This document shows, one piece after another, positions 12,291 through 24,710 of a stretch of DNA of 64,000 bases (positions are counted from its first letter, which is position 1; each line of letters opens with the position of its first letter). The notes beneath the pieces were generated by a model. The model was not told the origin of the DNA. It saw only the letters and a program-made list of their open reading frames with translations, and ran no database searches. Position numbers and translations under genes: made by a program. This DNA comes from Spisula solida (lineage: Eukaryota > Mollusca > Bivalvia > Venerida > Mactridae), in the NCBI GenBank assembly GCA_947247005.1, contig OX365948.1, positions 10,095,455 through 10,159,454 on the forward strand, in the 5' to 3' direction.

Positions 12291-12889
12291 TGCTCCTCTT
12301 CGTCCTGGATTAAATCAATCTTATATATAATTACACATCTTCAATCAAACCATTTCATTTGGCAACTTTAACCTTTCTTTCAGCAAATCGTAACCATGTT
12401 AAAACAATATTTTCTTGCAATAAATTTGATTGAATATTAAAAAATGTTGAACTAGCTAGGTACGTTTACATCAGTTAAAAAGTGATAAATGGACTTGCCA
12501 ATTTCATGATTTGTTAGTTTATGGTCCGTAGATCACAGTATGTCAATTTAATAAATATAAAATTATTTGTCATGCTCCATGACCTTTTCTCGCTACCGTT
12601 TATACCATATTTCAGTGGTATGGTATGCCTACTATGTGAGAATGATGTTAATAAACCACTTTCATAGTAAGAATGCATTTACTTTGTTAGTACAGTTCGC
12701 TGTTTTATATTATAGAAAAAAAACGGTCAACTCTCATAATGACCATGTTTGTTTCTGTGAATTTTGTTATCTATCATGTAGGTTTTATGTTAGTATGTTA
12801 GTTAAATGACCGAATAAGCATATATTCTTTTACACAAGATTTGTATATTTTATGCAAACCTTCTGTAATTATTGTAAACTTTGTTCTGA

Positions 12890-13145
12890 GCTTACTGAAC
12901 AAAGTATTAAGCCCTCTTTAGACTTAACCTTTATGAAACTTGCAAATTTAATTGGCCACAAATTGTTTGTCAAAAGTAGGTTAACTGGCCAAATCAAAGA
13001 CTTGAACCTTGTTTTCACAGTCGGTCGGTCATTGATGCTTGCGTATCAATTTTGACTTAAAAATTGTATGGAACTTGGTCACAATGATCATCTCAACAAA
13101 ATTTAGGTCAAGTTTGACAGTAGAGCGACCTAAGGGCCTGCTCTT
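12890..13145. repeat. Degraded dispersed repeat, 3' end
   Basis: It contains 'AGTTTGACAGTAGAGCGACC' then 'TAAGGGCCTGCTCTTGTTT', which looks like the end of a common mollusc repeat that closes in '...GGGCC...CTCTTGTTT'. The interior is heavily mutated. Confidence 0.45.
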
Positions 13146-13499
13146 GTTTAATATTAGATTTTGGGTATATGTAATAACTATATAATATGAATTTATGTCA
13201 TGTTAGTGAATATTTTGAAAAGGAGGTTTTAAGTGCTGTTTTATTTGCATGAAATACATTGAGTTCATTAAATTGGAAAACTGTATGTGTATCATAGACA
13301 AGTTGTACATTGAACTTGTATTGACGGAGAAAACATATGACTACATGTATTGATAGATCTGCAGGTAATGTGTACATCACATGTAAGTTGATATGAGTAG
13401 CTGGTCCAGAAAGTAGTTCATACTTCTGTTTGTAAATCAGTCTAACATTTTTATTATGCTGTAGCTAATTGATACAAGTTATCTGTTACAAGAATAAGC

Positions 13500-13735
13500 A
13501 TTTATTTTATGTATTCATGATATGACCAGGTGCTAGCTCCATTGGAAATCGCCAGGGTAGCACATTTATAGGGATTTTGTGACAGTTTTGTCAAAAAACG
13601 AAATTAGCTGTAACCAGAAAAAGAATGTATGTGTTCATGGTCTGACCAGGTGGTTACAAGCTCAATTGGAAGTTTCACCAGGGTAGCAAATTCCATAGGC
13701 TTTTGTGATAGTTGTCAAAAAATTTATAGAAAATA
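13500..13735. repeat. Degenerate direct duplication, about 120 bp
   Basis: Two consecutive segments share 'TGTATTCATG...TGACCAGGTG', 'CTC(A/C)ATTGGAA', 'CCAGGGTAGCA' and 'TTTTGTGA(C/T)AGTT' in the same order (about 13515-13605 and 13630-13720). Confidence 0.6.
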
Positions 13736-14659
13736 TTTCTTGTATTATTTTCCTATGAATTGCCAGTGAAATGTTTTGTCACAGTTTTTATGAAGCAGTA
13801 CTCAGGCCTGCGTAATGCAATTTTCCCTCATTCTCTTATCAAGCTATCAGAAAATTGCTGGTCTTGAATAGACATATTTGTGGTTCACGACAGTTCTGAC
13901 ATTCATTATGATATATCCATTGATCGCCAATTTCTAGAATTTGATCATTACGTCTTGTTCACCATGAATCATTAATTGTTAGCACAGAAAAGCAAAAGGA
14001 AATCCAGTTAGGGGGTAAGTGCTGTCTTTTTTCTTCCATGAAAGCTAGGAATCAATGCTAAACTGATAATGATTTTCTGGAAAATCCTATCACTGATTAA
14101 TGGATAGAGAAGTAGGTACTTGAGGGCTTTAGTTTGAATACTTGATCAAGAAGAAAAAAGACTTTTGGTTAATAGCTCACCTGAGACTCTTCAGGTTTAA
14201 CTGGCTTTACAAATAAGTCTTGTTTGTCTGGGAGGGATTTTAAATCTCAAGCTTTGTTATTTGGTTGAATCTGTTTGACTACTTTTTAATTCTAGTGAAT
14301 GTCAATATGGAGTCTGTTTGATATGTTGCGTAGTTGTTTGTAATGCATACACCTGACATGTTGATTCCTGCTATTTGGTATATGTATACTATGTAATACT
14401 GTTGATAGCTATGCACATTTTTTTGTATACCAGCAGTACTAGAATGCTTGTAGCAGGTGCATGTTGGCATGATGATTGTTTCCATTGTAAATTACTCTGC
14501 CTTGTTACTTGTGACCTGAGACTAGGTATGAGTGATGTGGCGTCGACCTTAACGTGGTTGAATCAGTGTTGCTTCCGGGTTAAGTTGTTAGACATGGGCT
14601 ACATGATTTGCATTTTAATTGGTTCATTGTTTAGCTATTATACAACATGGTGCTTTGCT

Positions 14660-14855
14660 CCCAAGTTATCTTTCATGGTTAGTTGCTCTCCAGTTATCTT
14701 TCATGGTTCTTTGCTCTCAAGTTATCTTTCATGGTTCTTTGCTCCCAAGTTATCATTCATGGTTAATTGCTCTCCAGTTATCATTCATGGTTCTTTGCTC
14801 TCGAGTTATCTTTTATGGTTCTTTGCTCTCAAGTTATCATTCATGGTTTTTTACT
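14660..14855. repeat. 28-bp minisatellite, about 7 units
   Basis: The unit is AGTTATCTTTCATGGTTCTT then TGCTCTCA. AGTTATC landmarks at 14664, 14692 and 14720 are 28 bp apart. An overlapping 166-residue frame is a product of this array. Confidence 0.88.
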
Positions 14856-16199
14856 CTGTGGAGAATGTAACATAGTTGCCTTGACATTTCATCATTTAAT
14901 TGATTGATTATGTGGCATGTGTGATGTTTGATCCTCCCTTCAAAGTTTGATGTAAGTAATTATTGCTGCTGATGCTTTATATGATAAATATATAATATTA
15001 ACACACCACATTATCGTGGTATATAACAGCTGATACTGCCAGGTGTATGGAACTTTCCTCTATAGATACATGTATATTATATATGCATATATTCTAGTGA
15101 AGTATATGTTTTAGTTGTGCATATTGTCAGTAATTTTAGGTTGGATGATTTTTGTCAGAGTTATGGCATTTTGTAAAAGACACATGTTTCTAGTTAGAAG
15201 TTGATAATTACTTCTGCAACCTTAATTATTACAAGCGACCTTTGATGTAACAACTTTTGTTAAATAAATTGATGTACACCACCCACAAACAATTCTCGAT
15301 AAATTGAACATGAACTGAAATTTAACAATTCACATTGGAATTTGTAACAACTCATTTCTACAAATTGAAAACAACGTATTATTTAATTTAGAGGAGAATA
15401 TCTTTTTACTAGCTTCCCATTATTCTCAAAAGGACAGTTAAAATTGACAATTAAGTGTCCCTGTGTTTCGGAGTTCTATAATTATTTGATAGAATCAGTT
15501 GAAGCTGACTATCTGATCTTTTATGGCTTTCCTGTTCTTTAAATCCAGGCTTCTATGATTTGATTTAATGGTTGTATTTGTCTCAGCCTTGGATTGATGT
15601 ATGGAGATAATTGTGTATATTTATTATGAAGTAACCAAGATATAATATATGTAATATCCTGAAGCTCGATGAAATAGGCCATTAGTTAGATGTTTGTCTG
15701 CACTTCTCTTCTATTCCCATGTCTTTGATGTTATATTACCAGTAATGTCCTAAGATGTGAACATTTGATGGCATCTTATCATATACTGTAGAATTCAAAT
15801 ACTTGCTATTTATGACACCAAGCAATGTTCTTATCAAGATGTATTTCAAGTAGTCTGTGCCCTATAATTGCTAAGTATGAAAGTATCGATTTCTGTATTG
15901 AAATCGTTATTGTACTTACTTTTATATGAGTAAATTGTTTTGTTTCTGAAAAAGAAGCACTAGCAGATTTGTAGACATTACTCATAAATGTTTCTGGTAG
16001 TTTGGCTATGATGCCACTATTTAAATTTCGCGTTTACCAATTGGTTCTCAAGTTCAAATTTGGGAACTTTCTGTCTCTAAATACTGTTACACTTGGTAAC
16101 TGTGTATTATTTTTCGATAATTTTATATTCTAGGAATGTTGATAAAAGAACATTGGCTGAGTTAGACAAATAAATTAAGTGTAATTTGTCTGTTTGTGT
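14856..16199. other. AT-rich non-coding stretch
   Basis: Nothing beyond low-complexity AT-rich sequence could be supported. Confidence 0.5.
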
Positions 16200-17760
16200 T
16201 TTTGCATGATAGAATTTCACATCAATCACTTAATGCCACTCAATGGCATGGTATTTACGAGTGCTGTCGTCAATGGTGCTCCTTGGCATGCCTCTTTGTA
16301 CAATGGATTGCATGATAAGATTTCTTATCAATCACATCATTACAAGCAATGGCACAGTATGAACACAATGGTATTCCTTGGCAACCGATGTATGTTGCTT
16401 GTTACACAGATTGTATTATAAAATTTCATACCATTTAAATAATTATACTCAATGGTCGAGTACACATACAAGTGCTGTTGCAAAGGGTGCACCTTACTTG
16501 TGGATATACACTTTTTCATGCACAGATTACATGAACATTTCAACAGCACAGTATTTATAAGTGCTATTGCCAGTGATGCACCTTGCCAGTTGATATACGC
16601 TTTTTCGTGCACATATTACATGATAAACTGTTATTACAAGCGCTGTTGCCAAATGTGCACATTGACTCATTTCCTGGTACAAAGATTGCATGATCAATTT
16701 TCATACACAAATCACATTTTTATCCTGGTACAGTTTATACAAGTGTTGTAGTCAATGGTGCACTTTGGTAACACTTGGTTCCATATGTGATAACTACATG
16801 ATTATCCTGATACAGTTTATACAAGTGCTGTTGTCAATGGTGCACCTTGGTAAAACTTCTTGGTGTCATATGGGATAATTATATGATTATCCTGATACAG
16901 TTTATACAAGTGCTGTTGTCAATGGTGCACCTTAGTAAGGCTTCTTGGTGTCATATGGGATAATTATATGATTATCCTGATACAGTTTATACAAGTGCTG
17001 TTGTCAATGGTGCACCTTGGTAAAACTTCTTGGTGACATATGTGATAACTACATGATTATCCTGATACAGTTTATACAAGTGCTGTTGTCAATGGTGCAC
17101 CTTGGTAAAACTTCTTGGTGTCATATGTGATAACTACATGATTATCCTGATACAGTTTATACAAGTGCTGTTGTCAATGGTGCACCTTGGTAAGGCTTCT
17201 TGGTGTCATATGGGATAATTATATGATTATCCTGATACAGTTTATACAAGTGCTGTTGTCAATGGTGTACCTTGGTAAGGCTTCTTCAAGTGCCATGATA
17301 TGTGATAACTACATGATTATCCTGATACAGTTTATACAATTGCTGTTGTCAATGGTACACCTTGGTAGAGCTTATTAGTGCCATATGTGATAACTACATG
17401 ATTATCAAGGGTCAGTTAATACAAGTGATGTTGTCAATGGTACACCTTGGTAGAGCTTATTAGTGTCATATGTGATAACTACATGATTTTCAAGGGTCAG
17501 TTAATACAAGTGCTGTTATCAATGGTGCACCTTGGTAGAGCTTATTAGTGCCATATGTGATAACTACATGATTTTCAAGGGTCAGTTAATACAAGTGCTG
17601 TTATCAATGGTGCACCTTGGTAGAGCTTATTAGTGCCATATGTGATAACTACATGTTTATCCTGATACAGTTTATACAAGTGCTGTTGTCAATGGTGCAC
17701 CTTTGTAAGGCTTCTTGGAGCCATATGTGATAACTACATGGTTATCCTGACCAAACATCT
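16200..17760. repeat. 85-bp tandem repeat array with degenerate left flank
   Basis: From about 16730 the unit contains ATGATTATCCTGATACAGTT, TATACAAGTGCTGTTGTCAA and TGGTGCACCTTGGTA. The ACATG/ATATG landmark ends at 16800, 16885, 16970, 17055, 17140 and 17225, exactly 85 bp apart. Units between about 17400 and 17600 share a TCAAGGGTCAGTTAATAC variant in the place of ATCCTGATACAGTTTATAC, so they form a local subfamily. The stretch 16200-16730 holds older, diverged copies. Confidence 0.88.
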
Positions 17761-20700
17761 CTTGTCTAAGCCAACACCTTCTACACTATGTATCTGACTA
17801 TTATCTCTAATATACTAGCTAATATTAATAATCTGCATTCTTAAATTCATCTTCAGCTAATATTATTTGGCAGTTGCTCCAATTTATCAGAAGCTCAATT
17901 CATGGTATCTTAATAGCAGCTAATAGATATGGGTATGAATGAAGATATTTATCATAATGTTGTTACCTGTACATCAGATGGGGGAGGGAGTCCTGTATTT
18001 GTTATTGTGTCTATTGAATGGTGACCAGCTGTATTAAGTCTTATAGAAAGTAATTTGTTGTGTTAGAAGAGAAAGAAAATGAATGTTTAATGTTATAATG
18101 TAAGTTCTTTTGCATTGTAATTGTTCATTGTTGTATTTGAAGAAGTAAGAAGCACCTGTAATTACATAGTTTTTAGTACCAGTTTGCTTTATAGAACTTT
18201 ACTTTCTGTCAAATAATATTCTCCATAGCTTATAAAATGGTCTTTGTTGTACCTGGTATTACGCAATCAGACCTAAATCAGGTCTTTGAAAAAAAGATAT
18301 CTTTTATAACAATTGAAATTTCAGCTCTGACAATCTGAGATGGTTTTAATTTAGATTCATCTGAACAACAATTCTAAATTAATTTTTAATTGACTGTAAA
18401 ATCAATTGATATTTTCTACATCCAATATAAAATGAAATCACTTTTCAGGATGTTATAATCACAAGGGATTTTCCAAGACTTCTATAATTGTTGTCAGTTT
18501 TCCATGTATTTGTATTGTTGGGAAATGTTCTCTCGGTGTATTAATGTGTGTAGCAGATGTTCATACTGTAAATAGTTAAATTATAATAGTAAACTCAGCT
18601 TCTCCTGCTGTATTGAGCTTCAGTTGGTTGATAGATAACCATCTTGCAATATGTCCTGAATGGAGAAATTTATGTCACTAGGAAATGGATGATGTCTGTC
18701 ATTGTTTATTGAGTGTATATGTTATGTATGGGTTTCATTAAGTATGAAATAAAAGCTTCTGTCAGATGGTTAAACAATTTATTATTTGTGAGGTGATATG
18801 TTTGTAAAGGTGGCAACATCATGGCAATTCAAGAACTGTGATCCAGTCTGTATCAGTTCATATACAGTTATCCTGTATCAGCTTGTTATACTTCACTCAC
18901 TGCACAGTGACATGACTGATTTATTTGATTTGTTTGCTGTTCCTACTATAAAGTTACATTTTGTATTTTGATTTGAATTTGTTTGGTTGGGATAGTGTTC
19001 ATGTAATTTTGTTTGTACTTTCTCTTAACAATAATGCCTGTACCATGCAAAATTTTCAGTTACAATTGAATTAAGTTACTGGCATATTGTGTTGACGCAG
19101 GGTTGCTGTTCTAATGCCCTCAGCTCTCACAATTGAAGCCAAGCTTGTAGATTCCAAAACATGTTGGCTACAACTAAAGTGTCAGAGTTATGGCTCAGAT
19201 TCCTTAAAGATACTAAATATCATACCGGGAATGCAGCACTCAACTTAAACAGCTGAGCACTGAAAACATAAAAACAACACAGACCACAATAACACGGCAC
19301 AATTACGCCCCACACACAACTGAATTAGAAATGGAACATTGTAAATCCAAGTTTCAGCTGTCAAAAGGTTGTAAGTCCAAGTCTAAGATGTCAAAAAGAC
19401 TGAAAGACCTAGTTCAGCTAAAAAATTCTAAAATTGTACAATTAGTTAAACTTTCAATACAAAGAGCTGCTTGTAGCAATTTGCAGTCATAATTGGATCT
19501 TCTCCATGACAATCACTGTGCCACCTAGGGCTTTAGGAGAACCTTGGTCTTTAACAAAGTTTTAATGGTAATTATAACACATAGGAGAATGTAAACTTCA
19601 TTGAGGTACATTATTTCCACATTTAAAAGGTCATAATTAAGCTCCTTATGGTCTAAGTGCTATGCTCCAAGGTTGTAAGCGTGCACTGACAGCAATTTTG
19701 TGACATCAGTATACCTCTTGCATTTATATACTCTACAATATATATATAATGGTAGACATAGCTCAGTCTACAGCAACAAATAAGTTCAATTATAATAGTC
19801 TGGAAAATTCTCATTTAGAAAACATTTAAGAGAAAATGTTAAAACTATAAATGAGTTCTGTTTGGTTGTTTAATCTTCTTTTGCCTTAGGTGCGGACAAA
19901 TTGTTAAATATTTGACTTACAGGTTATTTGAATGTGTTTGAGGTTATTGGAACCTATTTGAGGTTGAGATTGCGACCAACTATTACTTCTACGAGAACTA
20001 TTACAGTCTGATGTTGACAATAATTGTTTTCCCGGTACATTTCAAGGAAAAATCCATATTAAATTGATGTAGGTTTTATTGATTTACCATAAGTGCTCAA
20101 TTATGCATCAGGCATTAGTATTTAATGGTAAACGGAGCGTTTTATGCTGAGCAAATATAGGGTATTTTTGCTTATGGAATTTATTATAATTATCCAGTCT
20201 TTGTCGTTATTTATTCATCTGTTATATTGCATCAATTGCTTAACATAGGGTACAATGTTAGGCACTGCAGGCAGCAACATACTATGTTGATTAATTGGTA
20301 TGCTTTTAAATGAAAGACATCCAATTAGCTTGCCCAAGTAGCTTAGTATTTTCTAGTTTGGAGCAATAGCTGCAATACACTACCATATAACACTCTATCT
20401 CCAGATTGAAGGTTTGAGTCCTGGGACAGTGCTGATTTTCTCTGTGACAATGCATCTCAAGTCATTAATTTATTCTCCAATATGGCAGATTGAGTCACCC
20501 ATGTCGCTTTGTCTGCTACTTGCAGATGGACAGCTCTGCAAAAAATTAGTTTAGCTATATATTAGATAGGTAAAGGTACAATTTAAGAATACTATATAAG
20601 TATGTCCAAATATTACAATGCATGTCCAGTTAATGATCAGTTGATCATACCATGCAGTAGTTTTATGTTGTCACGGGCACCATTCTCAGGTTTAATTGTA

Positions 20701-21250
20701 GTACCAATACCCTTTTATGTATAGTTGTTTAGCATACAAGTAAATTGAGTTTACATATGAGCAGGATCATGCAATAGTGAAAACTATCTTACAAATATTC
20801 TTATTCTATATATTACTTCTAAATCTGTTTCATCTGTAAAACCTAAGTCTGTATATGCCCATTAAGAGACAGACTGAGGTTTCACCCCAATTTGCTCTGG
20901 TTTTCTGTGACTGTAATGTATAGATATAGATTCATTGTTATTTTCTCTCTCACTGTCTCTTTCACTCCGACTCTCCTCTGGTTTGCCACAAGGGACATCA
21001 ATGTTATATAGATATCATGTTTTATTATGCTTTCTAATTAAATGAATGTCAACAGTCCTCAGATATCATCAAACCCATGTGTGAAGGAACATTGCCAAAT
21101 GTTGTAATATTATCTCCCTGGTGCTCGCAAAATCATGGAAGCGAAGGAAACTAAATATACTTTGCTAGGCCACAGTGAGTAGCCCTAGTTCTGAAATAAC
21201 CATTGTGAACTTGGGTCAAATTTGAACTTGCACAACTATATAAATCCTGT
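17761..21250. other. Long non-coding stretch
   Basis: AT-rich, without exons that I can support. Besides the tRNA-like fragment at 20333-20427 I see no clear repeat. It could be intronic. Confidence 0.45.
20333..20427 (+). repeat. Degraded tRNA-like (SINE) fragment
   Basis: GGTTTGAGTCC at 20411-20421 is a good box B with flanking C/G pairs (CAGATTGAAG ... CTGGGAC). An upstream AAGTAGCTTAGTA may be the remains of box A, at a spacing longer than in a tRNA. Call kept weak. Confidence 0.35.
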
Positions 21251-21252
21251 TA

Positions 21253-21430
21253 TTATGCCCCTTCCAAGAAGAGGGGTATATTGTTTTGCTTATATCGTTC
21301 ATAAGGTCTGTCGGTCTGTAGACCAAACAGAAGATGACCGCTAATCATTTTGAGATCAGTAGGTCAAAGGTCAAGGTAACTGTGACTTTTATCATATTCA
21401 AATCGACCTGTGGATTCCAATCAATAACTC
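21253..21430 (+). repeat. Dispersed mollusc repeat, left module
   Basis: It starts TTATTATGCCCCTTCCAAGA and continues AGAGGGGTATATTGTTTTGC with GTCTGTCGGTCTGTAGACC. I recognise this as the start of a repeat that is widespread in bivalve and gastropod genomes. The copy then decays into 'AGTAGGTCAAAGGTCAAGGTAACTGTGAC'. Identification is from memory of the family; the sequence itself shows only the landmarks. Confidence 0.65.
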
Positions 21431-23382
21431 ATTGCAAGAAAAGTTGATCCAGTATCTTCAAATTTAAATGTATGTAAGTGTTTTACAAACATCTTTTGTT
21501 TTTACTAGCCCATATTCAAGTTGAACACTAGCCCTGAGATTGGGGCTAAGTAGGTTAGCATGAAGACTTCTATACTGAATTCATAATCCATATCTGAAAG
21601 ACTAAAACCATACAATATATTTACAGGCCTTATTAAGCTTTTACTTTGTAAAGCAGCTTAGATGGTTCTCAGATTTGTCTTATTTTAATCATATTCAATA
21701 CATGGCTGTAATTATGTGTACATTGATTGTAAGTTGTGTCCCTTTGATGACACACATTCAGTGGTAACGTTATTATAGGACATATATATATATATATACT
21801 TTAACTTAGATGCTATCTTGCTGGGAAATATTCTTAGAATGACATACCATGTGAGATTGATTCAATTATACAATGTCAGAGGTCAGGTATGACTTAATAT
21901 TTTGTCCTGTCATTTTGTATTTGTGCTGGGTGCTTAGATCAATAAAAATTATAGCAAATTTATATGAAGACCGTGTTTGCAGTCAAGAACCAATAATTAA
22001 TTTGGCTGATGGAGCTTGTATATCTTTGCGGAATCGGAATTGACAATTTATCTTTCTATTTTATGGATGCTGTGTTTACAGTGTTGCAAGTATCTGTTAC
22101 TACGGAAGGAGAAATCGGGTTTAATGATGTAAATGGGAGTTGTCTGAGATTACCGAGCCTTTCTTGTAAATGTATTGGAAGATTTTCTTGCTGTCTCTAA
22201 TGCGACAGTGTGTAGTATGTGGCAAGTATTTCTGATGGCAGTCAATGTGAGTTATAGACATTGATCTGTAGTGAGAGACACCCCCTGTTTTCTCTCACAG
22301 ACTCTAGCTGTACACACTGTTACACAGCTATAGCAGTAGTATGAATACTGTATCCAGGTATTGGCTCATTTGGGTTCATTAGAGTGGCTTGCTGTTATTG
22401 ATTGCAACTGCTCTGTCAGGAAAAAACTACAGGGAAAAATCCTATAGCATTTTGATAGGATTTTTATTGTTGGTGAGCTTTAGTATGAAGTGATACATGT
22501 GCTTCATAGACAACATCAGTCAGACTTGAATAGGATTATTGTGTTTCTAGTGTACATTTGAATGTATGTAAGTGCTTGGAGAAGTGTTCAATTATTGGAG
22601 ACCCCAAATTGCTATAATTGCAGACTGTGTTTAGATACATACCATTGATTACAGTAACTGATTATTCTGGGTTCAAGTTTATAGTCAATAGCACTCCGTG
22701 AATTATCAGTCTCTCATCGAACCGAGTTATTGGTGACAATTTTCGAGAATAATCACAAGGAATTTTCTTCTATGCATTGATTGGCAGAAGAAGCAGCAAG
22801 CTATTGATACTGATGATTGAAAATGTATGTATACTGCTTTTATTTAATTGCTATGAAATTGAACAATTGATTTTGCTAGTCAGAGGTCATATGCTTCTCA
22901 TTTCGATTTAAGCTCAGTGTTAAATTACTTGCATATTTTAATGTTTCTTCCATTGTATGAATTTTTAATCAAAAAGTTGTGTTGTAAATAAAATTCTGCT
23001 CCTAAAATTGTGTAATGATGGTGTACAATTTCTTTCAGAGAAGAGTATATGTTCCTGTTCCCTGGAAATCTGTCTTTGATCATGATTGTAAATTAAGATT
23101 AAAATGTTCACCTTTAAGAATTGGTTCCAGTCATTCGGTTGTGTGTCATTGTCAATTATCTGGCATAATGAGAAAATTGTGTTAAGATTAGAAACAAGTG
23201 CAAATATAATGAGCTACAAATTGATTTAATTTGAACCTGTGACTGATTTTATGCTTGACAACATTCAAACAGTTTTGCATTATATGAATCACATCAGGTA
23301 AACTTTTATGAATTTAAGCATATAATTTTTGAACTTAATGGTTATATTAAATGATTAAATATCGTTAACATTATGTTTTTGT
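21431..23382. other. AT-rich non-coding stretch
   Basis: It contains an (AT)n run at about 21783-21799. No exon or RNA gene could be supported. Confidence 0.5.
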
Positions 23383-24140
23383 TAGAAAGGTATCCGCATA
23401 GAAAATCCATCTGTAATTCCAGTGGAATAATTGCATTCCAGTGATATTTTTTGTCCAGTAGACATCACCAGAATTCTGCTAGAGTTATTAAAAAAAATGC
23501 CAAGCATAGCCTTTATTTGCCAGTCAGCTTTCTGAAACATGGCAGGCATAATTATGTATGCCTCCACCCGTATTTGAACCCGGGTCGCCAGATTAGATGG
23601 CAAGCGCGCTAACCACTGAGCTACAGAGGACACATTATTCCACTGGAATCAGGAATCATTATTCCACCGGGATCAGTACTTCACCAGAATCATTATTCCA
23701 CTAGAATCAATCACGGGTATTTCCAATCAACTGATATTATCTTAAAAGAATGTATATTAGTTTATTAACTCCCGTTATTAAAAATTACACATATTTATTA
23801 AAAATTCCAAAATACTCTTTTAAAAAAAAACATTAAGATACATGTATTAATAAATCCACATTATCATAAAACTTGAGAGGTTTATGAAATTAAATTTTTA
23901 AAATTTATAATTATAACTTGACATTAGGCTGATTTGTATTTTAGTTCTTGCGTGGTGTCTGACCATGGGACTATAAGGTTACAAAGTGAAATGTAATAAT
24001 AAATTAATGGTGTTGGTGGAATTCCTCTGGAATGCCAGTGGACATCATCGGAATCCCAGAGAAATTCCACCGAATTACACATTATTTTTTTGCAATGATT
24101 TCCAGTGGAATTCCAGAGGATGCAGCTATATAGTTTAAAA
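23383..24140. repeat. Dispersed GGAATTCC-rich repeat, copy 1 (with SINE insertion)
   Basis: It shares long blocks with 37420-38110: 'GAAAATCCATCTG(G/T)AATTCCAG', the 'TTAAAAATTACACATATTTA' block, 'AATCCACATTATCATAAAA' and 'GAGAGGTT'. Both copies carry many Eco-type GGAATTCC/GAATTC palindromes built from CCACCGGAAT units. The tRNA-like sequence at 23559-23630 is absent from copy 2 and so probably inserted later. Confidence 0.75.
23559..23630 (-). repeat. tRNA-like sequence (SINE head or tRNA pseudogene)
   Basis: On the minus strand: TGTAGCTCAGTGGTTAGCGC (box A in a D-arm context), a 6-bp anticodon-like stem (TTGCCA / TGGCGA) with loop TCTAATC, then CGGGTTCAAATAC (box B). The acceptor stem does not pair fully (TCCTCTG against GGAGGCA), the T stem has mismatches next to TTCAAAT, and position 33 is C rather than T. 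It therefore is not a functional tRNA. It may retain Pol III promoter activity. Confidence 0.7.
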
Positions 24141-24293
24141 ATTCTTTTTTTTTTGTATAAAACTAAGTTTTAGGACCTTAAATTTAAATCTAGCAATTTT
24201 TTGAATAATATGGTAATGGTGCTTAAAATTATCAGTTTGATAGTGAAAAAGTTGGTATGTTTTACAAATGTTTTACAAAATTAATGCACTATA

Positions 24294-24448
24294 TATTGTC
24301 TGTCACTTTTAACATGTCATCCATGAATATCCGTGCTTATCCGTTGTCCAATCAGAGTTGTTATTTTAACTAATCAAAACATTCTTACTGTACAATATCG
24401 AAAACACACGAGGATTAATTAGCGACAGGTTAAAAGTGACAGACAATA
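24294..24448. mobile_element. Fold-back MITE with perfect 20-bp TIRs
   Basis: TATTGTCTGTCACTTTTAAC at 24294-24313 is repeated as its exact reverse complement at 24429-24448. The 155-bp element includes AATCAGAGTTGTTATTTTAA and has no ORF. It shares its right-end TA with the next element. Confidence 0.82.
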
Positions 24449-24710
24449 CACTCAATCACTTTTCTAATTGGTCACTTTTCTATCCCGAAATACCTATAAC
24501 TGTGGTCACATTATTTGATAGTGAAAATGCTAAATTGATTGCAATTGACTGACCTGATGTTTACTTTGGCACATGATTTCGATTTTCAATGATTTAAGTG
24601 TTAGGACAATTGCATAAAACGTTTATGTGCAAATGCCATCAAACATTATGATCACCATTAAACGTATTTGGAGTTTGAAAAGTGACCAATTACTAAAGTG
24701 GTTGAGTGTA
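24447..24710. mobile_element. Second MITE, 33-bp TIRs with 3 mismatches, abutting the first
   Basis: The left end TACACTCAATCACTTTTCTA and the following ATTGGTCACTTTT are mirrored at 24678-24710 (AAAAGTGACCAATTACTAAA then GTGGTTGAGTGTA). The 264-bp element is AT-rich and non-coding. Its terminal TA coincides with the end of the neighbouring MITE, which suggests insertion into a TA at that boundary. Confidence 0.8.

Noticed and set aside
23559..23630. Functional tRNA gene on the minus strand
   Set aside because: Acceptor and T stems do not pair properly and position 33 is not T; kept as SINE or pseudogene.
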